DNA from: Peptococcus niger
GTDB lineage: Bacteria; Bacillota; Peptococcia; Peptococcales; Peptococcaceae
Reading direction: 5' to 3'
NCBI RefSeq assembly: GCF_900101835.1
Contig: NZ_FNAF01000006.1
Span: forward strand, 1-64,000
DNA: 64,000 nucleotides
Shown here: one piece after another, positions 8,297 through 17,670 of the stretch
Numbering within the stretch: position 1 is the first letter of the stretch
Layout of the letters: every line of letters starts with the position of its first letter
Position numbers and translations under genes: made by a program
The notes under the pieces: model-generated
Seen by the model: the letters and a program-made list of their open reading frames with translations, nothing else
Databases searched by the model: none
Told to the model about the DNA's origin: nothing

Positions 8297-8857
8297 TTAG
8301 TGAATAAAAACATTCGCCTCATAGTGGACCCGGTCCGGAACAAATTGCCCGTAAACATAGGCCAAGGCGTCGCGCACATCATCCACCCGGCCCCGCTCCA
8401 AAACCCAGTAAGGCGTTCCGAAAATGGTCGCGCGAATGCCGCTGTCGGTGAAGCCCAGACGTTCATAAAAGTGAATGCGACGGCGGCGTAGACGGGCTTC
8501 CGCCACATTGGCAGACAAGTCCGGGTCTTCACATTCTAAAATAAGCCCTGTTTTTAGCGAATGGTGCTGGAGAAGGGCCTCCAAAGCCTGCGACCCCCAT
8601 CCTTGTGCCCGACGGCCGCGCACCACTGCAAAATAATCCAAGAGCGCCGCCCGTTCATCGGCATAAAAGCAAGCATAGGCCTGCATATCGTCTACTGCAC
8701 CATAGGTGCAGACACCATAATGACCGGAAGCCTGTAAGGCCAACATCCGTGACAGCGGTTTTAATTCCGCCGGCGGAAAGTCCACCTGCATATGGTTCCG
8801 GTACAAGGCTTCAAATGTTTCTTCAGGTAAGATAAGCTTACGCCACTCTGGCAACAT
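8297..8857 (-). CDS. GNAT family N-acetyltransferase
   Basis: About 187 residues. The acetyl-CoA binding motif is visible as VVRGRRAQGWGSQALEALL near residue 78, on a beta-alpha fold with the later FYERLGFTDSG motif near 130 that is typical of GNAT C-terminal halves. The substrate is unknown. A start at 8857 (MLPEWRKLIL) is preferred over 8878 because GGGAGG lies seven bases upstream. It is transcribed divergently from the ABC transporter pair. Confidence 0.85.
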   Translation of the reverse strand: MLPEWRKLILPEETFEALYRNHMQVDFPPAELKPLSRMLALQASGHYGVCTYGAVDDMQAYACFYADERAALLDYFAVVRGRRAQGWGSQALEALLQHHSLKTGLILECEDPDLSANVAEARLRRRRIHFYERLGFTDSGIRATIFGTPYWVLERGRVDDVRDALAYVYGQFVPDRVHYEANVFIH

Positions 8858-8871
8858 CCTACCGCCTCCCA

Positions 8872-8900
8872 TGGTCAATAATACTTTATCCTGCTATAAT
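8872..8900 (+). promoter_or_regulatory. Promoter of the ABC transporter operon
   Basis: Plus strand: -35 TGGTCA (8872-8877), 17-bp spacer, perfect -10 TATAAT (8895-8900). It overlaps the start region of the divergent GNAT gene. Confidence 0.6.
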
Positions 8901-8964
8901 ACTGAGAACAAATATATCATACCACAAGACCTTCAATAAGACCAAGGCTGAAAGGAGGGACCCT

Positions 8965-9666
8965 ATGCCGTTCATTGATTTAATCGACTGCAGCAAAATT
9001 TACCAAAGTGGCGAAACCCAGATTATTGCCAATGACCACATTACCTTTAGCGTGGAAAAAGGCGAATTTGTGATCATCGTAGGGCCTTCCGGTGCCGGCA
9101 AATCCACCACCCTGAACTTATTAGGGGGGATGGATCGGCCGACTTTTGGCGAAATCATCGTTGACGGCGCCCATTTGGAGACCTACAGCGAGCGGGAACT
9201 GACCCGTTACCGGCGAGAAGTCATCGGCTTTGTCTTCCAATTTTACAACCTGGTCCCTAACCTGACCGGCTTGGAAAATGTTGAGCTGGCCGCCCAATTG
9301 GTTGACAAGGCCAAAGATGCCGCTGAAACCCTGGCTGCCGTAGGCTTGAGCGACCGGGCCGGCAATTTCCCGGCCCAGCTTTCCGGCGGCGAGCAGCAAC
9401 GGGTAGCCATTGCCCGCGCCCTGGTGAAAAACCCGCGACTTCTCTTGGCCGATGAACCGACCGGCGCCCTGGACTACCAAACCGGCCGGGAGGTCTTGGC
9501 CCTCTTACACGATGCCTGCCGGCTGACCGGCACCACCGTTTTGGTCATTACTCACAACCAAGCCCTAACCCCGTTGGCAGACCGGGTCATCAGCATTGTT
9601 GACGCAAAAGTCCGCAGCGTTGACTTAAATCCGACGCCCCTCTCGATTGATGAAGTGGCCTGGTGA
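8965..9666 (+). CDS. ABC transporter ATP-binding protein (MacB/LolD type)
   Basis: A 233-residue ATPase that powers the neighbouring FtsX-type permease. Walker A is GPSGAGKST (near residue 40), the Q-loop lies in FVFQFYNL, the signature is [15 protein letters not shown] (near 140), Walker B is [12 protein letters not shown], and the switch His is in VITHNQ. The [19 protein letters not shown] and DEPTGALD forms are typical of the MacB/LolD/FtsE class. The ribosome site AAGGAGG precedes the ATG. The permease gene starts within a few bases of the stop codon, so translation is probably coupled. Confidence 0.93.
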   Translation: MPFIDLIDCSKIYQSGETQIIANDHITFSVEKGEFVIIVGPSGAGKSTTLNLLGGMDRPTFGEIIVDGAHLETYSERELTRYRREVIGFVFQFYNLVPNLTGLENVELAAQLVDKAKDAAETLAAVGLSDRAGNFPAQLSGGEQQRVAIARALVKNPRLLLADEPTGALDYQTGREVLALLHDACRLTGTTVLVITHNQALTPLADRVISIVDAKVRSVDLNPTPLSIDEVAW

Positions 9667-9670
9667 TCTT

Positions 9671-12600
9671 ATGAATAAAAATCTCCGCGCCTATGCCCTG
9701 CGACAGATTAGCGGTGCGCCACTTCGCTATGCGGCAATATTCACCATGTTGCTGTTGAGCGCCTTCGTCTTCGTGGGGCTTATTTCTATTGGACCGACCA
9801 TGGAAAAAACCTTGGTGGACTATACGGCCGCCACCGATATGGCGGATATCACCATTACCCATCCCATGGGCCTGAGCAAAGAGGATGTTCGCGTGGCGGC
9901 TGAAACGCCCGGCGTCATCCGGGCCATCCGGGCTGCGCAGATTCCCCTGCAGACGACCAACCGGCGCGACGTCATCATGCTGGAGGGCCTGGCCGATTTT
10001 CCGAAACTGGACCTCATCCGCGGTCACCTGCCAAGGAAACGTGGCGAAATGGTCCTGGAAGCAAAAATGGCCGACCGTTACCCCCTCGGTAGCCGCATTC
10101 ATTTTTCCGATGGTGACGGTCAACCCCCTCAATCACCGGACACGGCAAGCTACACCGTCGTCGGCTATGTCAATTCGCCGGAGCATTTACAGGACGCCTT
10201 CAGTCAAATCAGCGTTCCCATGGGCGATGGCCTGGTTGATGCCTTCGGCTGGATCTTACCGAGCCATTTTAAAGATACAAATGTCCAAATAATCCGTCTC
10301 TTTTTTGCACCCGGAACCGATTTGCCGGCGGCCAAGAAAGACCTCCAGCTCCGCTTTGCCCGGCGCGCAAGAGACCGCCAGGACAATCTTTTGCGCCAGG
10401 CACGGGAAGGCCTGGCCGCCGGTGACAGGTCTCTTGAAGGGGAATACGCTCGGCTCAACCAAGGGCAGGCTGCCCTCGGCCAACAGGACCGGCAATTGAC
10501 CGCCAATCAAGTAACCTTAGATGAAATGCAAGCCTCTTTTCTTATGAAAGAAAGCCAAGGGCGCAATGACCTGCGTAACCAGGACGCCGCCATGACCGCA
10601 CGTGAGGCTGAACTGCAAGAGGGGATGCGTCAATTAACCCAAGGCCTAGCCGCCTATGACGAGGCCCGGGCCGATTTATCGCAAAAGGACAGGGCCCTCC
10701 AGGATGGCCGTCGGCAACTGGCGGCATCAGCCCGCACCCTAAGCGAAAAAGGTCGGGCGCTCGATACCCAGGCCGCCCTATTGGCCGATCGTTCAAGGGC
10801 CTTAGACGGTACCCTGGACAAGTGGGAGAAGGGTCGCCGCCAGCTTCTCGATGGGAAAAATGCCCTGGCGGAAAAAGGCCTCACCTTGCAAGATGGCGAA
10901 AACCGCCTCAATGCGGGTCGCCGTGAACTGGCGGCTGAAACCGCCCGTTTAGAGGAGGGTCGCCGCCAGCTGGCCGCCGCCCAGCGTGAATTGGACCGTC
11001 AGCGGAGCTCATTGGCGCCGGCCGAGCAACAGTTGCAAACGCTGCAAGAGCAAGCCAACCAGGTCCGGACAGGCCTTGCCCAACTACAAACGGTCCACGC
11101 CGCCAAGGCAGCCCCCATTTCTGAAAAAGCTGCTGCTGACTTGGCGCCGCTTAAAACAAGGGAAGCACAACTCACCGCCGACATCGACCAGCTTAAGAGA
11201 AAACTGGCCGCCAACCCGCCACCGGATCCGGCTGAAAGGGTTCTCTGGACCACCCAGTTAAATACCAAAAAATCTGAATTAAGCAAGGTACAGGCAGACA
11301 TCGCCAGCATTGAAGCGGCCCGTGACCAAGCCTTGGCCGCACTGGAAGCCGAATTCGCCGGCCGCCAACAAACCTTAGAAAGTCAACTGACTGCCCTCAC
11401 CAATGCCATCCAAGCCTTAGACGAAAAAATCCGGCAGGCGCGCACCGCCTTGCAAACCGGCCAGGCCCGCCTGAACGCCAAGCAAGAGGACTTGGTCAAC
11501 GGCGAACAAAAGCTGGCCCGCGGGCGGGACCAACTGGCCGCTGAAGGCCGTCGCCTGGCCGCCGGCCGCCTAGCGTTCTCCGCTGCCCAAGTGGCCTTGG
11601 CGGCCAAGGAAAGCCTGCTCTACGCCCAAAAAGACCCCTTGGACCGCGCCGCCCGAGACTTGACCCGCGGTAAATCAGCCCTGCAAGCCGGCAAGGCCGC
11701 CGTGTCACAAGCCGATAACCAGCTGACCCAAGAGCGGGCCAAGTTGGATGACGGCGACCGGCAATTGTCCCAAGCCGCCATCAGCTTAAGCCAAAAAGGG
11801 GAGGCCCTGGCCAACACCCGCGCCAACCTGCTTGCTGCAGACCGGCAACTGGCCGCCGGTCAATTGCAGCTGGCTGTAAAAAGTCAGCAGGCCAAGGTTG
11901 ATTTGAGCCAGGGGCGCCAGGCCCTCTCCCAACAATCCTTGCTGCTGGCCGATGGCCGCACCGCCTTTGATGCCTTCCGCGCCGCCTCCCTGGCGGATAT
12001 GCTGCGCGGTGACGCCAGCTTGCAAAAGGCCCGGGCCGACTTAATCGACAGCAAATTGGCGACCCGCCGCCTGTCTATGCCCGCCTACACCATTGAAACC
12101 CGGCTAGAAAACAACGACTACAACGTCTATTACAACTATGCCACCGGCATCCGCTTAATGGCGCGGATTTTCCCGATCTTCTTCTACCTCATCGCCCTGC
12201 TCATTACCCTCTCAACCATGGTCCGCATGATTGACGAAGCCCGGGGACAGATTGGCACCCTAAAGGCCCTCGGCTATGACAACCGGCAAATCACCTCTGT
12301 CTACGTGCTCTACGGCGTGGCCGCCGCTGTGCCTGCCGCCTTTTTCGGCGCGCTGGGCGGTGCCTTGATTTTGGTCCCGCAAATTTGGCGGACCTACGGC
12401 AGTTCCTTCATCTTCACCGAACCGCACATGGCCGTCAGCCCGGTGGCCATCGCCCTGGCTTTTGTGCTCAACCTCTCTTGCACGGCCTTGGCCGCCTATT
12501 GGGCCACCCGCCGGATTTTGTCGGACAACGCCGCCAGCCTCTTACGTCCCAAGGCACCGGCCGTCGGCAACCGGATTCTGCTGGAACGCTGGCAGGGCCT

Positions 12601-13756
12601 GTGGCGCCGACTGGGTTTTCAGCAGAAAATGACCATTCGCAACTTATTCCGCTACAAAAAGCGAGGCCTGCTGACCATCATCGGCGTTGCCGGCTGTACC
12701 GCCCTCTTAACCATGGGCTTCAGCCTCCACCACGCCGTATCCAATATTTTTCCCATGCAGTTTGACGAGTTGAGCCATTATGACTTGCTCGTGACTTACG
12801 ACGCCAACGCTTTAGAGGCCGACCGGACCCGGTATGAGAACGACCTGGCAGACAGCGCCGGCGACCGGCTTAAAATGCGTAACCGTCTCCGGGTTGACCA
12901 GGGGAACTTGGTGACCGACAAGGGAATTAAAATCGCCCTGGCGGTCATGGTGCCTGAAAACACCAGCTCCTTCACCCGGCAGGTGACCTTGCGCGACCGC
13001 CATAGCCACCGGCCTCTGGACCTGCACCAAGGCGCCATCTTAACGGAGCAAACCGCCCGCCATATGAAGATTGGCGTCGGGGATGACTTGGTCTATGAGG
13101 ACGCCTACGGCATCACCCGCAAGGTCCCCATCACCGCCCTGTGTGAAAATTACGTGGGCAACACCCTCTTTATGGACCAATCCACCTACGCCCACTTGCG
13201 TGGCTATCTGCCAAAAGCAAACGCAGACATGCTGACCTTTTCCGCCGGCACCGATGAGGGCGCCCTTGTGCGCCAGCTGCTGAAAAATGACATCGTCCTG
13301 GCCACCAGCCGCACCGCTGACACCACTGCCGGCATGGATACCCTGCTGGATTCCTTGGGCGTGATGATTTTCATCATTGTCGCCGTGAGCATGAGTTTGG
13401 CCCTGGTGGTCCTTTACAACCTCACCAACATCAATGTAGAAGAACGCATGCGAGAATTGTCCACCATCAAGGTGCTCGGTTTCTACGCCGGCGAAGTCAC
13501 CGCCTATATTTACCGGGAGACGGGCTTTCTCACTGCCTTGGGCATCCTCATCGGACTGCCCTTGGGCAAATTCATGCACTTTAAGATCATCACCGTTTTG
13601 GCCCCGGCCCATGTGATGATGGACCCTAAAATCCTGGTTCTTACCTACCTCTTGGCCGTCGTCTTTACCATTATCGTCAGCCTCCTGGTCATGCTCCTCA
13701 TGCACCGAAAATTGCGCAAGGTCGATATGGTCGAGGCTCTAAAAGGCGTCGAATAG
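9671..13756 (+). CDS. FtsX-like ABC permease with a giant coiled-coil insert
   Basis: A permease of about 1361 residues. The N-terminus has one membrane segment (about 20-42) and an extracytoplasmic region to about 235. Residues about 240-800 form a continuous Gln/Ala/Leu/Arg-rich coiled coil with recurring L-x-x-G-x-x-x-L spacing. The first FtsX membrane domain follows (about 835-970; RGQIGTLKALGYDNRQI is the FtsX signature). A second extracytoplasmic domain leads to a second FtsX domain at the C-terminus (MRELSTIKVLGFYAGEV near 1265). The frame is open from 9647, but the ATG at 9671 lies four bases after the ATPase stop with GGTGA before it. Such permeases move lipids or peptides or act mechanically on the envelope. 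The cargo is unknown. Confidence 0.88.
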   Translation: MNKNLRAYALRQISGAPLRYAAIFTMLLLSAFVFVGLISIGPTMEKTLVDYTAATDMADITITHPMGLSKEDVRVAAETPGVIRAIRAAQIPLQTTNRRDVIMLEGLADFPKLDLIRGHLPRKRGEMVLEAKMADRYPLGSRIHFSDGDGQPPQSPDTASYTVVGYVNSPEHLQDAFSQISVPMGDGLVDAFGWILPSHFKDTNVQIIRLFFAPGTDLPAAKKDLQLRFARRARDRQDNLLRQAREGLAAGDRSLEGEYARLNQGQAALGQQDRQLTANQVTLDEMQASFLMKESQGRNDLRNQDAAMTAREAELQEGMRQLTQGLAAYDEARADLSQKDRALQDGRRQLAASARTLSEKGRALDTQAALLADRSRALDGTLDKWEKGRRQLLDGKNALAEKGLTLQDGENRLNAGRRELAAETARLEEGRRQLAAAQRELDRQRSSLAPAEQQLQTLQEQANQVRTGLAQLQTVHAAKAAPISEKAAADLAPLKTREAQLTADIDQLKRKLAANPPPDPAERVLWTTQLNTKKSELSKVQADIASIEAARDQALAALEAEFAGRQQTLESQLTALTNAIQALDEKIRQARTALQTGQARLNAKQEDLVNGEQKLARGRDQLAAEGRRLAAGRLAFSAAQVALAAKESLLYAQKDPLDRAARDLTRGKSALQAGKAAVSQADNQLTQERAKLDDGDRQLSQAAISLSQKGEALANTRANLLAADRQLAAGQLQLAVKSQQAKVDLSQGRQALSQQSLLLADGRTAFDAFRAASLADMLRGDASLQKARADLIDSKLATRRLSMPAYTIETRLENNDYNVYYNYATGIRLMARIFPIFFYLIALLITLSTMVRMIDEARGQIGTLKALGYDNRQITSVYVLYGVAAAVPAAFFGALGGALILVPQIWRTYGSSFIFTEPHMAVSPVAIALAFVLNLSCTALAAYWATRRILSDNAASLLRPKAPAVGNRILLERWQGLWRRLGFQQKMTIRNLFRYKKRGLLTIIGVAGCTALLTMGFSLHHAVSNIFPMQFDELSHYDLLVTYDANALEADRTRYENDLADSAGDRLKMRNRLRVDQGNLVTDKGIKIALAVMVPENTSSFTRQVTLRDRHSHRPLDLHQGAILTEQTARHMKIGVGDDLVYEDAYGITRKVPITALCENYVGNTLFMDQSTYAHLRGYLPKANADMLTFSAGTDEGALVRQLLKNDIVLATSRTADTTAGMDTLLDSLGVMIFIIVAVSMSLALVVLYNLTNINVEERMRELSTIKVLGFYAGEVTAYIYRETGFLTALGILIGLPLGKFMHFKIITVLAPAHVMMDPKILVLTYLLAVVFTIIVSLLVMLLMHRKLRKVDMVEALKGVE

Positions 13757-13806
13757 CTATCGACGACCGCCAGGTCCCTTACCCTATAAACACACCCTAC
13801 ACGAAA

Positions 13807-13857
13807 GGCCCCCAGCGGCTGGCATTAAACATCCAGCCGCTGGGGGCCAATTTTTTT
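13807..13857 (+). terminator. Intrinsic terminator after the ABC operon
   Basis: A 16-bp GC-rich stem (GGCCCCCAGCGGCTGG and its complement) with a 10-nt loop, followed by AA and seven T. Confidence 0.92.
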
Positions 13858-13892
13858 AGGGGTATTTTATTTTAATGGACAGCCATTACTTT

Positions 13893-15101
13893 TTAGCCAA
13901 ACAGGCGTTTAGAGGCAAGGGCCGCCCCTTCTACCAGGGCTTCCAGTTTTGCCCAGGCGATTTGTTCGTGCAAGCGGCCACCTAAGCCACAGTCTGTTGA
14001 AGCAATAACGTGGTCCGGACCGACCAATTCTGCAAAGCGTACAAGGCGGTCGGCGATAAGCTCCGGATGTTCCACAGCGTTGGTGGAATGGGAAACCAGG
14101 CCGGGGACAATCTGGCGGTTGGCCCCTAAGCGGCCTTCTTTTTGCCAAACCTTCCATTCGTGTGCATGGCGTGGGCTGGAGGCTTCGAAAGAGAAGCTGC
14201 CGGCATTGATTTGCAGGCATTGGTCCACAATGTACTCAAAAGGAATATCGGTGGTGTGCGGTCCGTGCCAGGACCCCCAGCAAATGTGCAAGCGCACCAG
14301 CGACGGGTCAATGCCTTTCAAGGCCCGGTTGGCTGCATCGACGCGCAATTGGAGCCAGGCTTGGAAATCTTCTACCGTCGGTTCCGGGTTGATTTGGTCC
14401 CAGGCCTCCGCCAAATCCGGCGCATCCAATTGGACAATCAAACCGGCGTCTGTAATGACCTTGTACTCTTCATGCATGGCATCGGCCACTGCGTCAAGCA
14501 AGGCTTTTTCATCGTGGTAATACCGGTCCTCCAAGCGTGCTGCGGCCCCCGGAGAAATGGCGGGCATAAAACCTTGCTCAATGCCATACCGGTTCATGGC
14601 TTCGGTCAAAAGCCGCACATCACGCTTGACCTGGTCTTCGCCAACATAGGTCACCGGACCGGCAAAAACCGGGTTAACGACCTTATTCCGTTTGCCCAGG
14701 ACGCCGCTGTCCGGATCTTCATAAGCAGCTCTGAATTTTTCCCGGTCCCGACGGTCCGGGAAGGTTGTCAATTTAATATTGCCCGGCGTAGACCGGATTT
14801 TTTCTGTGCGTGCCCACCGGTCTTCATCGGTCATTTCCAGGCCGCCCAGTCTGTAAAAAGAATAATTCCACCAGGCACCGTAATCAATGGCACCTGAAGT
14901 AATATGCCCATATTCACCGTCATTCACTTGATCGATGCCTATTTCGTGTTGCTTGGCAACCACCTTGTCTACAGAAGCAGCAATAATTTTATCAAATTCT
15001 TCTGCGGAGATGGCGTTCTTGTAGCGTGCCTTATTGGCTTCTAACAGGTCCGGCGTTCTCGGCAGGGACCCAACATGGGTCGTCAAAATTTTATTGGTCA
15101 T
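13893..15101 (-). CDS. Cobalamin-independent methionine synthase II family protein (MetE C-terminal-like)
   Basis: A 402-residue single-domain relative of the MetE catalytic half, from the family that includes short methionine synthases and epoxyalkane:coenzyme M transferase-like enzymes. Zn-ligand motifs are visible: HICWGSWHG (His and Cys, near residue 270) and STDCGLGG (Cys, near 367). The N-terminal THVGSLPR motif is also intact. The folate-binding N-terminal half of full MetE is absent, so the methyl donor may be a protein or small molecule other than methyl-folate. It has a strong promoter and ribosome site AAGGAGG, and is a single gene. The substrate is not assigned. Confidence 0.85.
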   Translation of the reverse strand: MTNKILTTHVGSLPRTPDLLEANKARYKNAISAEEFDKIIAASVDKVVAKQHEIGIDQVNDGEYGHITSGAIDYGAWWNYSFYRLGGLEMTDEDRWARTEKIRSTPGNIKLTTFPDRRDREKFRAAYEDPDSGVLGKRNKVVNPVFAGPVTYVGEDQVKRDVRLLTEAMNRYGIEQGFMPAISPGAAARLEDRYYHDEKALLDAVADAMHEEYKVITDAGLIVQLDAPDLAEAWDQINPEPTVEDFQAWLQLRVDAANRALKGIDPSLVRLHICWGSWHGPHTTDIPFEYIVDQCLQINAGSFSFEASSPRHAHEWKVWQKEGRLGANRQIVPGLVSHSTNAVEHPELIADRLVRFAELVGPDHVIASTDCGLGGRLHEQIAWAKLEALVEGAALASKRLFG

Positions 15102-15127
15102 TTGTCTCCCTCCTTAATTTATCGCCC

Positions 15128-15155
15128 ATTATAACACGCTCGCTTCTTTTCGCAA
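15128..15155 (-). promoter_or_regulatory. Promoter of the MetE-like gene
   Basis: Minus strand: -35 TTGCGA (15150-15155), 16-bp spacer, extended -10 TGTTATAAT (TATAAT 15128-15133). No SAM or T-box leader is present because the start codon follows within about 30 nt. Confidence 0.7.
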
Positions 15156-15212
15156 CCGGTATTTACGCCGATGGCCATATTTTTCATCAATAACCTGCCC
15201 ATTCATAGCCAT

Positions 15213-15243
15213 AAAAAATACGCCGCCCAGACGGGCGACGTAT
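15213..15243 (-). terminator. Intrinsic terminator after thiD
   Basis: Minus strand: ATACGTCGCCC pairs with GGGCGGCGTAT around GTCT and is followed by six T, beginning eight bases after the thiD stop codon. Confidence 0.9.
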
Positions 15244-15250
15244 CTATGCT

Positions 15251-16045
15251 TCAATTGATTTCCGGGAACTGGCGGTAGCCGTGGTGCAGCGGGCCCCGTC
15301 CCTTGCCTAGGTCCAAGCCAACCCGGATGGCGCCGTCGATGTATGCCTTGGCTTTTTGCACCGCTGCTTCCAAGGCCAACCCTTGCGCCAAACCGGCAGC
15401 AATGGCGCTGGACAGGGTACAGCCGGTGCCGTGGGTATTGGGATTGTCAATGTGAGCGCCTTCAATCCACAAACCGCGCCCATCGGCGTAGAGGTAGTCA
15501 TCTGCATCAGGGGCGCCTTCAGCACGCTTAATCAAGACGGCACAGCCATATTCCTGGGCAATTTCCTGAGCCGCTTCTGCCATGGCCGCCTTGCTGGGCA
15601 AGGGGCGTTTGGCCAACACTTCCGCCTCACGCAGGTTGGGTGTGATGACGGCTGCCATCGGGAAGAGGGCCGTCTCCATCGCTTCAACCGCTTCCCCCTT
15701 GATTAAGCTGCTGCCACTGGTGGCACCCATCACCGGGTCTAAAACAATATTATCCACCTGGTAGGCCTTTAGGGCCTTGGCCAGTTCCTCGACAATGACC
15801 GCTGATGACAGCATGCCAATTTTCACCGCATCCGGACGAATGTCCTCAAAGACCGATGCCAGCTGTTCGGCCACAAAATCAGGCGGCACATCCAGCACCG
15901 CTTGCACGCCGGTGGTATTTTGCGCCGTTAAGGCCGTGATGACGCTCATGCCGTAAACCCCGTAAGCGGCAAAGGTTTTTAAATCCGCCTGAATGCCGGC
16001 ACCGCCGCTGGAATCGCTCCCGGCAATGGTCAATACTTTTTTCAT
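15251..16045 (-). CDS. thiD: Hydroxymethylpyrimidine/phosphomethylpyrimidine kinase
   Basis: Phosphorylates HMP and HMP-phosphate in thiamine synthesis and salvage. At 264 residues it has the normal length. The N-terminal AGSDSSGGAGIQADLKTF motif, DPVMGATSG near residue 105 and the C-terminal ribokinase-fold anion hole NTHGTGCTLSSAIAA near 205 are all present. AGGAGG precedes the ATG. It follows thiM by 46 bp and is controlled by the TPP riboswitch in front of thiM. No thiE was seen in the window. Confidence 0.95.
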   Translation of the reverse strand: MKKVLTIAGSDSSGGAGIQADLKTFAAYGVYGMSVITALTAQNTTGVQAVLDVPPDFVAEQLASVFEDIRPDAVKIGMLSSAVIVEELAKALKAYQVDNIVLDPVMGATSGSSLIKGEAVEAMETALFPMAAVITPNLREAEVLAKRPLPSKAAMAEAAQEIAQEYGCAVLIKRAEGAPDADDYLYADGRGLWIEGAHIDNPNTHGTGCTLSSAIAAGLAQGLALEAAVQKAKAYIDGAIRVGLDLGKGRGPLHHGYRQFPEIN

Positions 16046-16091
16046 AACAACCTCCTTATAAATCCTATACCTGCGTTAAGATAACAAAGGC

Positions 16092-16919
16092 TCATGCCTT
16101 ACATTTTTCAACACGAATCCGCGCGTCCAGGTCTTCCGCCCGCATAAGGTTCACCGCATCAATCAAGCGATTGCGGTAAGTGACGTTGCCCTCATCGGCC
16201 TGCATCCGTTCCCAAGCCATTTCACCGGCCACGCCCATCATCGCCATGGCCGCCACCGTTGCTTCTAAAGGTGCCTCCGGGGCCGCTCCTAAAAAGGCGG
16301 CAATCAAGCCGGAAAGCATGCAGCCGGTACCGGTCACCTCTTCCATTTTCGGATGGCCGTTGCGCAGGACGTATGCCGTTTGGCCATCTGTTACCAGGTC
16401 CAGGGGACCGCTGACCGCCGCCAGGCACCCCTCTGCCTTGGCAAAGGCCCCCAGCGCCTGAATAAAGTCCGTCAGGTTCGCCTCCGTCGGTTTATCCGCC
16501 TCTACCGCATCGACCCCGCCTTGATGGCCGCCCATGCCCATGAGCGCCCGCATTTCAGAGGCATTGCCCTTAATGGCTGTAAAACGGATTTCCCGCAAAA
16601 GCGTCTCCACCACAAAGGTCCGGTAGGGCGTCGTCCCGACCGCCACCGGGTCTAAAACCACCGGATGGCCCAGGTCGTTAGACCGCTGACCGGCCGCAAC
16701 CATCCCGGCCAAAACCGTATCCGTCGGGTTGCCCATATTGATGTTCAGCGCCTGTGCAATGGCCGTCATATCCGCCGTTTCAGCCGGGTGATTCGCCATA
16801 CAAGGGCTGGCACCACAAGCCAGCTGCACATTTGCCACATCGTTAACCGTTACAAAATTGGTAATGCTGTGCACCATCGGGTTTTTGCTGCGAACCTTGG
16901 TTAAATATTGTCCAAACAT
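16092..16919 (-). CDS. thiM: Hydroxyethylthiazole kinase
   Basis: A 275-residue kinase salvaging the thiazole moiety for thiamine synthesis. The N-terminal VHSITNFVTVNDVAN and MAN motifs, GNASEMRAL near residue 125 and TGTGCMLSGLIAAF near 195 are intact. It is the first gene of thiM-thiD and starts just after the riboswitch terminator. A ribosome site (GGAAAGGA) lies about eight bases before the ATG. Confidence 0.95.
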   Translation of the reverse strand: MFGQYLTKVRSKNPMVHSITNFVTVNDVANVQLACGASPCMANHPAETADMTAIAQALNINMGNPTDTVLAGMVAAGQRSNDLGHPVVLDPVAVGTTPYRTFVVETLLREIRFTAIKGNASEMRALMGMGGHQGGVDAVEADKPTEANLTDFIQALGAFAKAEGCLAAVSGPLDLVTDGQTAYVLRNGHPKMEEVTGTGCMLSGLIAAFLGAAPEAPLEATVAAMAMMGVAGEMAWERMQADEGNVTYRNRLIDAVNLMRAEDLDARIRVEKCKA

Positions 16920-16934
16920 AGTAATCCTTTCCGG

Positions 16935-17070
16935 GCATAAAAAAACGCCCTAGGCCAACGTGAGGCCAGGACCTTAAGATCTCCCTCCGTTGGCATTATC
17001 CAAATCAGGTCTATCGGGTCTGGGCGTCGCCCACTCTCAGCCTGCACCGCAAGCTCCCCGGCTCTTGTCT
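16935..17070 (-). promoter_or_regulatory. TPP riboswitch with terminator, upstream of thiM
   Basis: Read on the minus strand the THI-element consensus is present: GGGGAGC, GGCTGAGAG, ACCTGATTTGGATAATGCC and CGGAGGGA. It is followed by a terminator in which CCTGGCC pairs with GGCCTAGG, then GCG and seven T. A competing stem between CCAACGGAGG and CCTCACGTTGG is also possible, so the switch probably acts by transcription termination. Thiamine pyrophosphate would shut thiMD off. Confidence 0.95.
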
Positions 17071-17072
17071 CA

Positions 17073-17101
17073 AATTTACCACGTAAAGCCAACCAGGTCA
17101 A
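17073..17101 (-). promoter_or_regulatory. thiM promoter
   Basis: Minus strand: -35 TTGACC (17096-17101), 17-bp spacer, -10 TAAATT (17073-17078), just before the riboswitch. It lies within 70 bp of the divergent MaoC-fold gene start. Confidence 0.7.
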
Positions 17102-17163
17102 GACAAGGTCTGCCAATATATGTTACACTGGCGCTGAACGCACCAATCCCGCCTAAGGAGCTG

Positions 17164-17607
17164 ATGACCTTGTACTTTGAAGACTACCACATCGGCCAGA
17201 CTTTTTCGGTCAAGCCCATAAGCCTATCTGCCGAAGAAATCATCGCCTTTGCCGAGCCCTATGACCCCAGGCCCTTTCACCTGTCGGAAGAAGCCGCCCA
17301 AAAGACGCGCTTTAAGGGGCTCATCGCTTCAGGTTTTCACACCTTAACCGCCGCTTGGAGCGCTTGGGTTAAGTCCGATATCAATAAAGACGGCACCATT
17401 TGCGGCATCGGCATTGATCATCTGCGCTGGACGGCCCCCGTTTACGCCGGCGATACCCTTCAATCCCAGCTCACCATCATCGCTAAAAAGGCCTCTGCCT
17501 CCGGCCATTCGGGGACCATTACCTGCTTATACGAAACACAAAACCAGCACCATGAAAAAGTGCTTTCTTTTGAAGGCCTGGTACTCGTCGCCTGCCGCCC
17601 TTGTTAG
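17164..17607 (+). CDS. MaoC-like hotdog-fold dehydratase/hydratase
   Basis: About 147 residues in the MaoC/(R)-hydratase family, which hydrates or dehydrates acyl-CoA thioesters. The segment FAEPYDPRPFHLSEEAA near residue 30 carries the Asp and His of the hydratase motif, and GLIASGFHTL follows. The frame opens at 16990 inside the antisense riboswitch, which is not credible. AAGGAG lies just 3 nt before the ATG at 17164 and 9 nt before a TTG at 17170, so the TTG is a serious alternative start. It differs from the PHA-operon hydratase at 20.6 kb. It lies 63 bp upstream of the flavin reductase gene, probably in one transcript. Confidence 0.8.
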   Translation: MTLYFEDYHIGQTFSVKPISLSAEEIIAFAEPYDPRPFHLSEEAAQKTRFKGLIASGFHTLTAAWSAWVKSDINKDGTICGIGIDHLRWTAPVYAGDTLQSQLTIIAKKASASGHSGTITCLYETQNQHHEKVLSFEGLVLVACRPC

Positions 17608-17670
17608 AAAATCATTCGGCAGAACACAAGCTGCTTCACTGACCCTACTTAATTTTATGAGGTGATCCCT

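Noticed and set aside
15102..15127. SAM or methionine riboswitch before the MetE-like gene
   Set aside because: The promoter sits about 30 nt from the start codon, so there is no room for a leader.
16901..17116. Minus-strand 71-codon frame over the TPP riboswitch
   Set aside because: It coincides with the aptamer and its terminator and has no ribosome site.
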